A stretch of DNA of 64,000 nucleotides from an uncultured Chlorobiaceae bacterium (GCA_903882665.1 CAIRXW010000008.1:124001-188000); one strand, 5' to 3'; positions 51,550-61,256 are shown, counted from the stretch's first letter. The notes: a model not told the origin generated them from the letters alone. Made by a program: numbers and translations.

Positions 51550-53337
51550 ATGCTCGACACGCTCCGCAAGGTCTTTGGTTTCCATGAATTCCGCCCCAAC
51601 CAAGAGAGTGTTGTGCGCTCATTGCTCGAAAAGCGGGACGTCCTGGCCATCATGCCGACCGGCGGAGGCAAATCACTCTGCTACCAGCTCCCGGCCCTCC
51701 TCCTCCCCGGCACCTGCATGGTCATCAGCCCGCTTATCGCCCTCATGAAAGACCAGGTCGACGGTGCCCGCTCCAACGGCATCCGTGCCGCCTTCCTCAA
51801 CAGCTCCCAGAGCCCCGACGAACGCGACGAGGTAATGCGCCATCTCCTCTCCGGCAGCCTCGACCTCCTCTACGTCGCGCCCGAACGCTTCATCCTCAGC
51901 CAATTCCGCGAAACCCTTAGCCGGGTGTCGCTCAGCATTGCCGTCATCGACGAAGCACACTGCATTTCCGAATGGGGGCACGACTTCCGCCCCGACTACC
52001 TCTCGCTCGCTGACCTCGTCGCCCTTTTCCCCGACACCCCGGTTGCCGCCTTCACCGCAACGGCGACCCACAGGGTGCAGCAGGAGATTCTCGACAAACT
52101 GGCCCTGCGCAACCCTTTTATCGTCCGAGCCTCCTTCGACCGCCCCAACCTCCTCTACGATGTTCGCTTCAAGGAGAATGTCGATGCCCAGCTTGTTTCG
52201 CTGCTCAACAGCAACCCCGGGAAGGCAGCTATCATCTACCGCACCAGCCGAAAAAGCGTCAACGACACCACCGCCATGCTTCAGGCAAAAGGGTTTCGAG
52301 CCCTTCCGTACCACGCAGGCCTCAGCGATGACGACCGCAAAAAAAACCAGGAGGCCTTCATCCGCGACCAGGTGGAGGTCATCGTTGCCACCATCGCCTT
52401 CGGTATGGGGATCGACAAATCCAACATTCGCCTGGTCATCCACGCCGACCTACCCAAAAGCATCGAAAACTACTACCAGGAGACCGGCAGGGCAGGGCGC
52501 GACGGCGAACCGGCAGCGTGTACACTGCTCTTCTCCCAGGGCGACATACCAAAAATGCGCTTCTTTATCGACGCAATGACGGATCAAACCGAGCGAGAGC
52601 GGGCTCTCGCCGCTCTCTCAAGGGTGAGCGCCTTTGCCTCAACCTCCGTCTGCCGCCGCCGCACCCTCCTTGACTACTTCGGCGAACGCTACCTGCATGA
52701 CAACTGCAACTCCTGCGACATCTGTCTTGGCACCCGCGAAGTGGTTGACGCCACCCTCGAGGCGCAGATGGTGCTTTCAGCCATTGTTCGCACCGAAGAG
52801 CGCTTCGGGGCAACTCATATCACCGATATCCTTACCGGAAGCAGGAATAAAAAAATTCTCGACTTCGGCCACGACCGCCTCAAAACTTACGGTGTTGGCA
52901 AGGCTCACGACAAAAAATACTGGCGTCGCCTCATCGACGAACTTCTCGCCCAAAAGGTTATCGAGAAATCGGAAGGGCTCTACCCGACGCTCTTTCTTCT
53001 TCCCAAGGCCTCAAGGGTACTCCGACGCGAAGAGCCCTTCGACATTGTCCATAAGCTCGAAAAAAAAACGGGCCTTTCGCTCCCCAAATCGGGCGATGCG
53101 CCTTATGACAACAAGCTCTTCGAACTGCTCCGTACGCAGCGCAAACAAATTGCCGACGAGCAGGGAATTCCACCCTACGTCGTCTTCTCCGACCGAACGC
53201 TGCTCGACATGGCCGCAAGCCTTCCCCGAACGGCGGAAGCGATGCTTGGTGTCTCGGGTGTCGGTGAAGTGAAGCTCCAGCGCTACGGGCGGCACTTTCT
53301 TCGCCTTATCGACCGCTACTGCAGCGAGCAGGCCTGA
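51550..53337 (+). CDS. recQ: ATP-dependent DNA helicase RecQ
   Basis: 595 residues. Motif 0 FGFHEFRPNQ, Walker A IMPTGGGKSLCYQLPAL, DEAH box in AVIDEAHCISEWGHDFRP, motif III AFTATATHRVQQEI, motif V VIVATIAFGMGIDKSNIR and motif VI YQETGRAGRDGEPA. The zinc domain has Cys in STSVCRRRTLLDYFGERY and CNSCDIC, followed by winged-helix (RQC) and C-terminal HRDC domains (LFELLRTQRKQIADEQGIPP onward). A full-length canonical RecQ that unwinds forks and G-quadruplexes. The C-terminal end is followed directly by a degenerate region. Confidence 0.96.
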   Translation: MLDTLRKVFGFHEFRPNQESVVRSLLEKRDVLAIMPTGGGKSLCYQLPALLLPGTCMVISPLIALMKDQVDGARSNGIRAAFLNSSQSPDERDEVMRHLLSGSLDLLYVAPERFILSQFRETLSRVSLSIAVIDEAHCISEWGHDFRPDYLSLADLVALFPDTPVAAFTATATHRVQQEILDKLALRNPFIVRASFDRPNLLYDVRFKENVDAQLVSLLNSNPGKAAIIYRTSRKSVNDTTAMLQAKGFRALPYHAGLSDDDRKKNQEAFIRDQVEVIVATIAFGMGIDKSNIRLVIHADLPKSIENYYQETGRAGRDGEPAACTLLFSQGDIPKMRFFIDAMTDQTERERALAALSRVSAFASTSVCRRRTLLDYFGERYLHDNCNSCDICLGTREVVDATLEAQMVLSAIVRTEERFGATHITDILTGSRNKKILDFGHDRLKTYGVGKAHDKKYWRRLIDELLAQKVIEKSEGLYPTLFLLPKASRVLRREEPFDIVHKLEKKTGLSLPKSGDAPYDNKLFELLRTQRKQIADEQGIPPYVVFSDRTLLDMAASLPRTAEAMLGVSGVGEVKLQRYGRHFLRLIDRYCSEQA

Positions 53338-53470
53338 GAAGAGCCAGAGCCTTACATGTGCGCCATGATGGCTGCGTGAGCAACACACCAGCATCGCTTG
53401 TGATGTTGCCACCATGAAAATCCAGAGCAACTTTTTTGCCCCTTACGGGGATATGGCTGATGCTGAATTG
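53338..53470 (-). pseudogene. IS1380-type transposase N-terminal relic
   Basis: Read leftward, this short stretch encodes GKKVALDFHGGNITSDAGVL, which matches the N-terminal block of IS1380-family transposases ('grrv.a.F.GG.iTSDaGvLLlr'). The similarity stops after about 25-30 residues where the recQ 3' end begins. No catalytic domain or terminal repeats are seen. It is a fossil of an element once inserted between recQ and the polysaccharide genes. Confidence 0.55.
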
Positions 53471-53678
53471 TATGAAAATAAAGTTTGTTGTGCCACTCTG
53501 TGGTGTGACTATATTATACTGGAGGAGTTGCATAAATATAGCGTCTTATTAGCTGAATTTAACTAACGGTAATATAAAAATTTGCGGTGTTTTTTTTGTT
53601 CCTTTTTTTTGTTGACGGATAATTCAGGTTACATGCCAAACATCTTGCCTGTAACGCATCCATGGCACATCAGCACCA

Positions 53679-54239
53679 ATGAAAGTTGCTCTTATAACCG
53701 GCATAACCGGCCAGGATGGTTCTTATCTCGCGGAACTGCTGCTTGTATTATGGTGATTTGACCGACAGCAGCAACCTGACCAGCATTCATGAAGAGGTGC
53801 AGCCGGATGAGGTCTATAACCCTGGAGCGCAGAGCCATGTTGCGGTGAGCTTTGAGTTGCCGCAATACTCAGCCGAAGGATTATGTGATTGCCACTGGAG
53901 TCCAGTACAGCGTCCGCGCAGCTTTGCATTACCATCCGCAGGGAGCGGGAAGGGAAGGGAAGGGAAGAGGAGAGTATTATTGAGGCACTTGCCATCCCGC
54001 ATCCTTTGCTCAGCATTGGAGAGGTGATTGTCCGTATTGATCCGTGCTATTTTCGTCCTGCAGAGGTGGAGTCGCTGCTTGGTGATCCGGCAAATGCGAA
54101 AGCGGAACTGGGCCGGGTACCGGAGATTACGCTTGACAAGATGGTTGAAAAGATGGTGGCGCACGATCTTGATCTCGCCCGGTGTCATGCGCTTCTTAAG
54201 GCCAATGGTTACCGTGTGGCGGTCAGTAAAGAGAGTTGA
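53679..54239 (+). pseudogene. gmd: gmd (GDP-mannose 4,6-dehydratase) remnant with internal deletions
   Basis: Fragments of Gmd appear in order. From ATG 53679 the frame reads [20 protein letters not shown], then hits a stop after 25 codons. A second frame gives [20 protein letters not shown] and [20 protein letters not shown] (normally Gmd residues about 58-108). A third gives [15 protein letters not shown] (normally near residue 250), and a fourth gives IDPCYFRPAEVESLLGDP to KANGYRVAVSKES, the true C-terminus. So two internal deletions (about 35 and 140 codons) plus frame changes and a GGGAA-repeat insertion have destroyed it. The enzyme would have started GDP-fucose/rhamnose-type sugar synthesis. 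Confidence 0.85.
53941..53964 (+). repeat. Tandem GGGAA repeat / G-quadruplex motif inside gmd remnant
   Basis: Five GGG runs (53941-43, 53947-49, 53952-54, 53957-59, 53962-64) are separated by loops of 2-3 bases, satisfying the G3N1-7 quadruplex rule with a spare run. From 53947 the unit GGGAA repeats four times, a pentanucleotide repeat able to slip. It is unlike the surrounding remnant sequence and has no match to Gmd coding sequence. Confidence 0.8.
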
Positions 54240-54278
54240 AATTTTATTTTTAGAGAAAAAACCTGGTCAACTACTGAT

Positions 54279-55577
54279 ATGAGTTCAATAAGAATTGCCG
54301 TTATCGGTCTTGGTTATGTCGGTTTGCCGCTTGCTGTGGAGTTTGCCAAAAAGTATCCGGTGGTGGGTTTTGATGTCAAGCGGGAGCGTGTTGTTGAGCT
54401 GCATGAGGGTCATGATGCGACGCTTGAGGTGAGCCGTGAGGAGTTGCAGATGGTGCTCTGCAAGGGTAATCATACGGCAGGGGAGGAGTGCAGGGGGCTT
54501 TTCGTAACCGCAGAGAGCAGTGATCTTTGTGCGGCAAACTGTTATATCGTTACGGTTCCGACTCCGACCGACAAGAACAATCGGCCGGTTTTGACACCGC
54601 TCATCAAGGCGAGCGAAACCATCGGTCGGGTGCTGAAGCCTGGTGACTTGGTCATATACGAATCAACCGTCTATCCCGGCGCTACCGAGGAGGATTGTGT
54701 GCCAGTGCTCGAAAGGGTCTCCGGGCTTACCTTTAACCGGGACTTTTTTGCAGGGTACTCTCCGGAGCGGATCAATCCCGGCGACAAGGAGCATACGGTG
54801 ACGAAAATAAAGAAGGTCACCTCGGGCTCTACTCCTGCAGCGGCGGCCAAGGTTGATGCGCTTTATCGCTCGATCATTACTGCAGGTACACACCTCGCTT
54901 CATCCATGAGGGTTGCTGAGGCGGCCAAGGTGATTGAGAATTCGCAACGCGACATCAATATTGCTTTTGTCAATGAGTTGTCGATGATTTTTAATCGCAT
55001 GGGCATTGATACGCATGAAGTTCTGGCGGCAGCGGGCACCAAGTGGAACTTTCTGGACTTCAAGCCGGGCCTTGTCGGCGGTCACTGTATCGGGGTTGAC
55101 CCCTATTATCTCGCCCAGAAGGCGCAGGAGTATGGCTATCACCCTGAAATCATTCTTGCGGGCCGGAGGCTGAATGATAATATGGGGAGATATATCGCTT
55201 TGCAGGTGATCAGGTTGATGATTGCGGCGGATCATAAAATCAAAGGGGCAAAGGTGCTGATGCTCGGCATTACCTTCAAGGAGAATTGCCCCGATATCCG
55301 TAATACCCACGCGGTCGATATTGTCCGTGAATTGCAGCAGTACGGCGTTGAAGTCGATATCCATGACCCCTGGGTCAAACCCGAGGAGGTGATGCATGAG
55401 TATGCTCTTACCTGCCTTCCGGAGCTTAACGGTAACCGCTACGAGGCGATTATTCTTGCTGTTGCGCATCAGGCTTTTAGCGATCTTGATATCCGTTCGC
55501 TTTGTTTCGACGATCATACTGTGGTTTACGATGTGAAGGGAGTCTTGCCGAAGGAAGAGGTTGACGGGAGGCTATGA
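54279..55577 (+). CDS. UDP-N-acetyl-hexosamine 6-dehydrogenase (WbpO/TviB/WbpA type)
   Basis: 432 residues. NAD-binding IAVIGLGYVGLPLAVEF at the N-terminus, catalytic residues in YESTVYPGATEEDC and the nucleophile Cys in GLVGGHCIGVDPYYL, then the C-terminal domain with MLGITFKENCPDIRNTHAVD. It oxidises UDP-GlcNAc or UDP-GalNAc to the uronic acid for surface polysaccharide. GHCIGVDPYYL and the KW-type insert favour the N-acetyl-sugar group over UDP-glucose dehydrogenase. It is intact, just downstream of the dead gmd and overlaps the next gene by four bases. Confidence 0.9.
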   Translation: MSSIRIAVIGLGYVGLPLAVEFAKKYPVVGFDVKRERVVELHEGHDATLEVSREELQMVLCKGNHTAGEECRGLFVTAESSDLCAANCYIVTVPTPTDKNNRPVLTPLIKASETIGRVLKPGDLVIYESTVYPGATEEDCVPVLERVSGLTFNRDFFAGYSPERINPGDKEHTVTKIKKVTSGSTPAAAAKVDALYRSIITAGTHLASSMRVAEAAKVIENSQRDINIAFVNELSMIFNRMGIDTHEVLAAAGTKWNFLDFKPGLVGGHCIGVDPYYLAQKAQEYGYHPEIILAGRRLNDNMGRYIALQVIRLMIAADHKIKGAKVLMLGITFKENCPDIRNTHAVDIVRELQQYGVEVDIHDPWVKPEEVMHEYALTCLPELNGNRYEAIILAVAHQAFSDLDIRSLCFDDHTVVYDVKGVLPKEEVDGRL

Positions 55578-56344
55578 ACACGCTTCTTTTTAATAAGATA
55601 TTGCCTCTGCTGCTCTTGCCCTCAGGGTTCAGCTTCTTGTGCCTGCTGGCTGGTCTGCTGTTGCGCAACAGGTTTTTTGTGTTGCTCGGGATGCTGGTGC
55701 TTCTGGTTTTCAGTATGCCTCTGGTGAGTGATTTTTTGATGCGTTCGGTTGAGGTTGGCTCTGGAAGGGTGCCGGTCAGCCGTGTCGGGAAGGCTGATGC
55801 GATTGTGGTGCTGAGCGGGATGATTGTGAGGGTTGAGGGGGCGCCGTTGGGTGAGTGGGGTGATGCGGTGGATCGGTTTGAAGGTGGCGTTGAGCTGTTC
55901 AAGGCAGGGCGTGCTCCTGTGATTCTCTTTACGCGTGGTCAGATGCCGTGGCAGCCGGATGCGGTGCCTGAGGGTGAGGTTCTGGCCAAAAGGGCGCTGC
56001 TGCTTGGGGTGCCGAAATCGGCAATTCGTTTGACCGGCAAGGTGGGCAATACGGCGGATGAAGCGGTTGCGTCAAGAGCGTTGCTTGGTGTCGCAAAGGG
56101 GGTGCCGAAGAGGATTATTCTGGTGACCAGTGCCTTCCATATTCGTCGGGCGCGTTTTCTGTTTGAGCGTGCCGGTTTTGCGGTTGAGTCGTTTCCGGTA
56201 GATTATCAGGTGAGTGAGAAGAACGATTTGACGGTGTTGCGCTATTTGCCAAATGCTGAGGCGCTTGCGGAGTCGGAGAGGGCGCTGCGTGAGGTGATGG
56301 GGCTGCTCTATTACAGGTTGCGGAGTTTAATTGGGCTGGATTGA
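55574..56344 (+). CDS. DUF218 (YdcF/SanA/ElyC-like) membrane protein
   Basis: 256 residues. Two N-terminal membrane segments (LPLLLLPSGFSFLCLLAGLL and FFVLLGMLVLLVFS) then a periplasmic DUF218 domain with ADAIVVLSGMIVRVEG, TRGQMPWQPD and RIILVTSAFHIRRARFLFERAGF. The same layout occurs in ElyC, linked to envelope polymer assembly. It begins four bases before the dehydrogenase gene ends. A role in polysaccharide or lipid-carrier handling is inferred from family and context. Confidence 0.85.
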   Translation: MNTLLFNKILPLLLLPSGFSFLCLLAGLLLRNRFFVLLGMLVLLVFSMPLVSDFLMRSVEVGSGRVPVSRVGKADAIVVLSGMIVRVEGAPLGEWGDAVDRFEGGVELFKAGRAPVILFTRGQMPWQPDAVPEGEVLAKRALLLGVPKSAIRLTGKVGNTADEAVASRALLGVAKGVPKRIILVTSAFHIRRARFLFERAGFAVESFPVDYQVSEKNDLTVLRYLPNAEALAESERALREVMGLLYYRLRSLIGLD

Positions 56345-56418
56345 CGGTATGGTATTTGATAAGTGATGCGCAGTTGTTATCTTTTTTTCTTTTTGAAATA
56401 CTGTTTTTGCGTGATTGC

Positions 56419-57009
56419 ATGAGTGATGTTGATGATGTAAAGTGGTATGCGCTCTATGTTCGTTCCCGGTATGAAAAGAGGGTGCATCAACTGCTTCTTG
56501 AGCAAGGTGTTGTGAGTTTTCTGCCGCTGCTTGATACCTGGAAGCAGTGGAGCGACAGGAAGAAAAAGGTCTCTGAACCCCTGTTTCGGGGCTATCTGTT
56601 TGTCAATATTGCGATGCAGCGGGAGAAGATTGCGGTGCTCGATACGGAGGGTGTGGTAAAGTTTATCGGGATTGGTAAAACGCCTTCGGTGATCTATCAG
56701 CGCGATATTGAGTGGCTAAAGCAGTTGGTCAGGGAGCCGGATGCGGTTCACCGTACGGTTGATTCTCTTCCTCCGGGCCAGAAGGTGAGGGTTCTTGTCG
56801 GTCCGTTCAAGGATTTTGAGGGTGTTGTTGTCAGGCAGGGAAGGGAGTCGCGGCTGGTGGTTTTTTTTGATAGTATCATGCAGGGCGTTGAGGTTACACT
56901 TTCCCCTGATGTGCTGCTGGCCGTTGCTGGTGCTCCCTTGCCGGTTCATGACGCGGTGCTTTTGCAGGATGAGCTTTCGGCGGTTGAGAGGCATTTGCGC
57001 CGGTTGTGA
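56419..57009 (+). CDS. NusG-like antiterminator of the UpxY/RfaH group
   Basis: 196 residues from ATG 56419. The NGN domain reads KWYALYVRSRYEKRVHQLLL, FLPLLDTWKQWSDRKKKVSEPLFRGYLFVNI, and the KOW domain is GQKVRVLVGPFKDFEGVVVRQG at about residues 125-146. It is a paralog of the housekeeping NusG, which lies elsewhere in the ribosomal protein region of such genomes. UpxY proteins in Bacteroides and RfaH prevent early termination in long polysaccharide operons. Here it is followed only by an MFS transporter, so its operon target is not obvious. Confidence 0.88.
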   Translation: MSDVDDVKWYALYVRSRYEKRVHQLLLEQGVVSFLPLLDTWKQWSDRKKKVSEPLFRGYLFVNIAMQREKIAVLDTEGVVKFIGIGKTPSVIYQRDIEWLKQLVREPDAVHRTVDSLPPGQKVRVLVGPFKDFEGVVVRQGRESRLVVFFDSIMQGVEVTLSPDVLLAVAGAPLPVHDAVLLQDELSAVERHLRRL

Positions 57010-57094
57010 GATGACGTAATGGAGTGGTTGCTGACGCCGTCAATACTGAAGAGGAAAGGCAGGCTTGCGCAAATTTGCGCTGATAAGAAGAAGA

Positions 57095-58351
57095 ATGGAG
57101 GGTTTTGTGCAACCAACATGCGGTCAAGCGTCAATACGGAATATCTTCAGCCTGCCGGTGATTGTGGCGGCGCTGGGTTATTTTGTTGATATTTACGATC
57201 TGGTGCTCTTCAGCATTGTGAGGGTGCCGAGCCTGAAGTCGTTCGGGCTGTCGGGAAAGGAGCTGATCGATTACGGGGTCTACCTGCTCAATATGCAGAT
57301 GATCGGTATGCTGGTTGGCGGTATTCTCTGGGGGTGGCTTGGTGACAAAAAGGGGCGTCTGAAGATCATGTTTGCCTCTATCCTGCTTTATTCGCTGGCC
57401 AATATTGCCAATGGTTTTGTTTCGTCGCTGCCGGCTTATGCCGCTTTGCGTTTTATTGCCGGCGTCGGTCTTGCGGGGGAACTCGGGGCGGGCATTACGC
57501 TTGTTTCTGAGGTGCTGCATACACGGATACGGGGGTATGGCACCATGCTTGTGGCTTCTGTTGGTGTTTCGGGGGCGATTCTGGCCAATATTGTGGCCAA
57601 TACCTACGAGTGGCATAACGCTTTTTTTATTGGAGGCGGGCTTGGCCTCTTGTTGCTGATTGCCCGTGTGCGGGTTGCCGAGTCGGGGATGTTCAAGGCT
57701 ATGGAGGCAAAGAGCGGGATGAGCCGGGGGAATATGCTGGCTTTGTTTACCGACCGCAAGCGCTTTTTCCGTTATATTAATTCGATTATGATTGGCGTGC
57801 CAATCTGGTTTGTTGTTGGGGTGCTGATTACCTTTTCGCCGGAGTTTGGTGTTGAGCTTGGCCTTACCGGGCCGGTTAAGGCTGGTAATGCGGTGATGTA
57901 CTGCTATCTTGGCCTTGTTTTCGGGGATCTTTCGAGCGGGCTGTTGAGCCAACTGTTGCAGAGCCGTAAAAAGGTTATTCTCTTGTTCATGCTGCTGACG
58001 GTTGGCGCGGTGGCACTCTATTTTCTGCAGGGGCACCAGAGCCCGCAGTTTTTTTATGTGGTATGTGCCATTCTTGGGTTTGCGGGTGGTTACTGGGCTA
58101 TTTTTGTTACGGTTGCGGCTGAACAGTTCGGTACCAATCTTCGCGCTACGGTTGCCACTACGGTACCCAACCTGGTGCGTGGCATGGTGGTGCCCATCAC
58201 CATGCTTTTTCAGTTTTTCCGAGGCTTATACGGTCTGGAGTCAGGGGCTCTGCTGGTTGGAGCCCTCTGCGTGACGGCCGCCTTCTTCTCTCTCCGAGCC
58301 CTCGAAGAGACCTTCCACAAAGATCTCGACTACTACGAGGAATTCCTCTGA
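57095..58351 (+). CDS. Major facilitator superfamily transporter
   Basis: 418 residues from ATG 57095, which has a GAAGAAG ribosome-site-like stretch; the frame is open from TTG 57065. Twelve membrane segments. The loop 2-3 motif reads GGILWGWLGDKKGRLKIMFA, and motif RFIAGVGLAGELGAGITLVSEVL in TM4 resembles the sugar/organic acid porter group. An alternative loop GGYWAIFVTVAAEQFGTNLRATVAT is also typical of that group. The substrate is unknown. It converges on uvrA, 64 bases away. Confidence 0.85.
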   Translation: MEGFVQPTCGQASIRNIFSLPVIVAALGYFVDIYDLVLFSIVRVPSLKSFGLSGKELIDYGVYLLNMQMIGMLVGGILWGWLGDKKGRLKIMFASILLYSLANIANGFVSSLPAYAALRFIAGVGLAGELGAGITLVSEVLHTRIRGYGTMLVASVGVSGAILANIVANTYEWHNAFFIGGGLGLLLLIARVRVAESGMFKAMEAKSGMSRGNMLALFTDRKRFFRYINSIMIGVPIWFVVGVLITFSPEFGVELGLTGPVKAGNAVMYCYLGLVFGDLSSGLLSQLLQSRKKVILLFMLLTVGAVALYFLQGHQSPQFFYVVCAILGFAGGYWAIFVTVAAEQFGTNLRATVATTVPNLVRGMVVPITMLFQFFRGLYGLESGALLVGALCVTAAFFSLRALEETFHKDLDYYEEFL

Positions 58352-58415
58352 TCCCCTCATCAAACGAGTAAAAGGGGGACGTTGTTGACTACGTGTATTT
58401 CCCGCCTCAGGAGCG

Positions 58416-61256
58416 TCAAACGATTCCCATTTCGGCCTTTAAAAACTGGCCGGTGTGGGAGTGCGCGGTTCGGGCAATCTCTTCAGGGGTGCCTTCGGCG
58501 ATGATGTTGCCTCCTTCGAAGCCTCCTTCGGGGCCGATATCAATAATCCAGTCGCTGTTTTTTATTATGTCGAGGTTGTGTTCGATGATGATGACGCTGT
58601 TGCCTTTGTCGACGAGCCGGCGCAGCACTTCGAGCAGGTGCTGGATATCCTGGAAGTGGAGTCCGGTGGTGGGTTCATCGAGAATGTAGAGGGTGTTGCC
58701 TGTCTGAATTTTGGCAAGTTCCGCCGAGAGTTTGATGCGCTGTGCTTCGCCGCCTGAGAGCATGGGGGATGGCTGGCCGAGCTTGAGGTAGCCGAGTCCG
58801 ACGCTTTGCATGGTGGTGAGAATGCGCATGATCCGGGGGAAGTCAACAAAGAATTCTGCGGCTTCGGTGATCGACATGGCTAGGACGTCGGCAATGGATT
58901 TTCCCCGGTATTTGACTAGCAGGGTTTCGCGGTTATAGCGCTCGCCTTTGCAGTTTTCGCATTGGACATAGACGTCGGGCAGAAAGTTCATCTCGATTTT
59001 CCGGGTTCCGGCTCCCTGGCACACTTCGCATCGTCCCCCTTTGACGTTGAAGCTGAATCGTCCGGCTTTGTATCCCCGGATCTGTGCTTCGGGCATGCGG
59101 GTGAAGAAGTCGCGGATGAAGGTGAAGGCTCCGGTATAGGTTGCGGGGTTGGAGCGGGGCGTGCGCCCGATTGGTGACTGGTCGACGTTGACCACCTTGT
59201 CGATATGTTTGATGCCTTCGATGCTTTCGTAGGGGTAAGTGAGCAGTTTTGAGCGGTAGAAGTGGCGCGCAAGGATCGGGTATAGGGTCTCGTTGATGAT
59301 GGTCGATTTGCCTGAGCCGCTGACGCCGGTGATGCTGACGAGTGAGCGGAGCGGAATAGTGATGTCGACGTTTTGGAGGTTGTTGCCCCGGCACCCTTTG
59401 AGTCGCAGGAATTGCGGCTCTTCGATGTTTGTTTTTTCCTCTTTTTGGCACTCTACCTGCCTCTTTCCGCTTAGGTATCCTGCGGTCAGTGAGTCGGGGT
59501 CGAGGGAGGTGGCGGCTCCCTGGGCGACAATCTCTCCACCGTATTCTCCTGCTCCGGGGCCGAGATCGATAATTTCGTCGGCTTCGAGCATGGTCTCTTT
59601 GTCGTGTTCGACGACGAGGACGGTGTTTCCGAGATCGCGTAGTCGCTTGAGTGAGGTGATGAGTTTCGAATTGTCGCGCTGGTGGAGACCGATGCTTGGT
59701 TCATCGAGGACGTAGAGGACGCCGCTAAGCTGTGAGCCGAGCTGGGATGCAAGCCTTATGCGTTGTGCTTCGCCGCCGGAGAGGGTTTGCGAGCTGCGGT
59801 CGAGGGAGAGGTAGCTGAGGCCGACGTTGAGGAGAAATTCAAGGCGTTTGATGATTTCGTGCAACACTGGTTTGGCGACAAGTTTCTCTTTTGTGGTGAG
59901 GGTGTCGGGCAGTGCGATGAAAAAGGCAAGCGCTTCGGGCAGCGGCAGCCCTTCGCATTCGGCGATGTTGAGCTCGTTTATTTTGACCAGGAGGCTCTCT
60001 TTGCGCAGTCTTGCCCCTTTGCATGAAGGGCAGGGCTGGCGTAGCATGTAGTTTTCGGCCCATTCGCGTATTTTTGCGGTGCTGGCATTTTTAAGGATCT
60101 CTTCGACGTAGGGCACTGCTCCGGGAAAGGGTTGCGGGTAGAGGGTGTCGTGGCCGGAGTAGCTGTAGCTGACGTCAAAGGTGCGACTGCCGGAGCCTTC
60201 GATCAGGATTTTCATCGCCTCTTTTGGAATGGCGGAGAGCGGGGTATCAAGTGTGAAGTTGAACTCTCTGGCGATAGCCCTGATCACCTGCCAGAGGTTG
60301 CGTTTTCCTGATTTGCCGAAAGGGTCAAGCCCGCCTTCGTTGAGGGAGAGCGTTTCGTCGGGAGTCATCAGCTCTCCTGAAAGCTGCATGAGCTCTCCAA
60401 GGCCGTTGCACTCGGGACATGCGCCGTAGGGTGAGTTGAAGCTGAAGTGGTTTGGCGCAAGGTTGACGACCGGTACGGAACCGTCTGAATAGGCGTAGCG
60501 TGTGCTGAAGGTGAGCTCTTTGCGCTCACTCTCCGTCGGGTCGCAGATGACCGTCGATTTATGTTCCGACATGGTTATGGCCATGCTGACAGCATCTCTG
60601 AGGCGATCTTCGGACTCGTTGTCGATCACCATGCGGTCGACAACGAGCTCGATTGAGTGGCTTTTATAGCGTTCGATCTGCATATCTTTCTCCAGCTCCC
60701 GGTATTTTCCGTCGATGCGTACACGGAGAAATCCTTTGAGGAGGAGCCTTTCGAAGAGCTCACGGTAGTGCCCTTTGCGTCCTGTGACGAGCGGGGAGAG
60801 GATCTGCACTTTTGTACCGTGTGGCAGGGCGAGAATGGTTTCGCAGATGGCTTCTTCGCTCTGCTGCTGGAGCACGGCGCCGGTGACGGGGTCGTAGCGC
60901 CGTCCTGCCTTGGCGTAGAGGAGGCGGATAAAGTCGTGAATTTCGGTGATGGTGCCGACCGTTGAGCGGGGCGAGCGATTGGTGCTTTTCTGGTCGATGG
61001 AGATGACCGGTGAAAGCCCTTCGATAAAGTCGACGTCGGGGCGCTCGATGTTGCCGATATATTGCCGGGCGTAGGGCGAGAGTGTTTCCATAAAGCGGCG
61101 CTGTCCTTCGGCGTAGATGGTGTCGAAGGCGAGGCTCGATTTGCCGGATCCCGAGAGGCCGGTAATGACAATAAATTTGTTGCGTGGAATATCGAGAGAG
61201 ATGTTTTTGAGGTTGTGGACTCTTGCTCCCCTGATGTTGATATGGCTGAATTCCAT
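58416..61256 (-). CDS. uvrA: Excinuclease ABC subunit A UvrA
   Basis: 946 residues from ATG 61256; the frame is open for 59 more codons but without family-like sequence. Two ABC modules: first Walker [21 protein letters not shown], signature [12 protein letters not shown]; second Walker [18 protein letters not shown], signature [12 protein letters not shown], Walker [16 protein letters not shown]. Zinc fingers are CPECNGLG / CPSCKGARL and [14 protein letters not shown] / CENCKGERY. It recognises bulky DNA lesions in nucleotide excision repair. Downstream of ppdK on the same strand but separated by a terminator. Confidence 0.96.
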   Translation of the reverse strand: MEFSHINIRGARVHNLKNISLDIPRNKFIVITGLSGSGKSSLAFDTIYAEGQRRFMETLSPYARQYIGNIERPDVDFIEGLSPVISIDQKSTNRSPRSTVGTITEIHDFIRLLYAKAGRRYDPVTGAVLQQQSEEAICETILALPHGTKVQILSPLVTGRKGHYRELFERLLLKGFLRVRIDGKYRELEKDMQIERYKSHSIELVVDRMVIDNESEDRLRDAVSMAITMSEHKSTVICDPTESERKELTFSTRYAYSDGSVPVVNLAPNHFSFNSPYGACPECNGLGELMQLSGELMTPDETLSLNEGGLDPFGKSGKRNLWQVIRAIAREFNFTLDTPLSAIPKEAMKILIEGSGSRTFDVSYSYSGHDTLYPQPFPGAVPYVEEILKNASTAKIREWAENYMLRQPCPSCKGARLRKESLLVKINELNIAECEGLPLPEALAFFIALPDTLTTKEKLVAKPVLHEIIKRLEFLLNVGLSYLSLDRSSQTLSGGEAQRIRLASQLGSQLSGVLYVLDEPSIGLHQRDNSKLITSLKRLRDLGNTVLVVEHDKETMLEADEIIDLGPGAGEYGGEIVAQGAATSLDPDSLTAGYLSGKRQVECQKEEKTNIEEPQFLRLKGCRGNNLQNVDITIPLRSLVSITGVSGSGKSTIINETLYPILARHFYRSKLLTYPYESIEGIKHIDKVVNVDQSPIGRTPRSNPATYTGAFTFIRDFFTRMPEAQIRGYKAGRFSFNVKGGRCEVCQGAGTRKIEMNFLPDVYVQCENCKGERYNRETLLVKYRGKSIADVLAMSITEAAEFFVDFPRIMRILTTMQSVGLGYLKLGQPSPMLSGGEAQRIKLSAELAKIQTGNTLYILDEPTTGLHFQDIQHLLEVLRRLVDKGNSVIIIEHNLDIIKNSDWIIDIGPEGGFEGGNIIAEGTPEEIARTAHSHTGQFLKAEMGIV

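Noticed and set aside
53414-53566. 50-codon rightward open frame
   Set aside because: It overlaps the antisense transposase relic, has no ribosome site at its ATG and no recognisable sequence. It is probably chance.
58352-58415. Terminator between the MFS gene and uvrA
   Set aside because: CCCCT and AGGGG could pair around a large loop, but the stem is short, the loop long and no T-tract follows.
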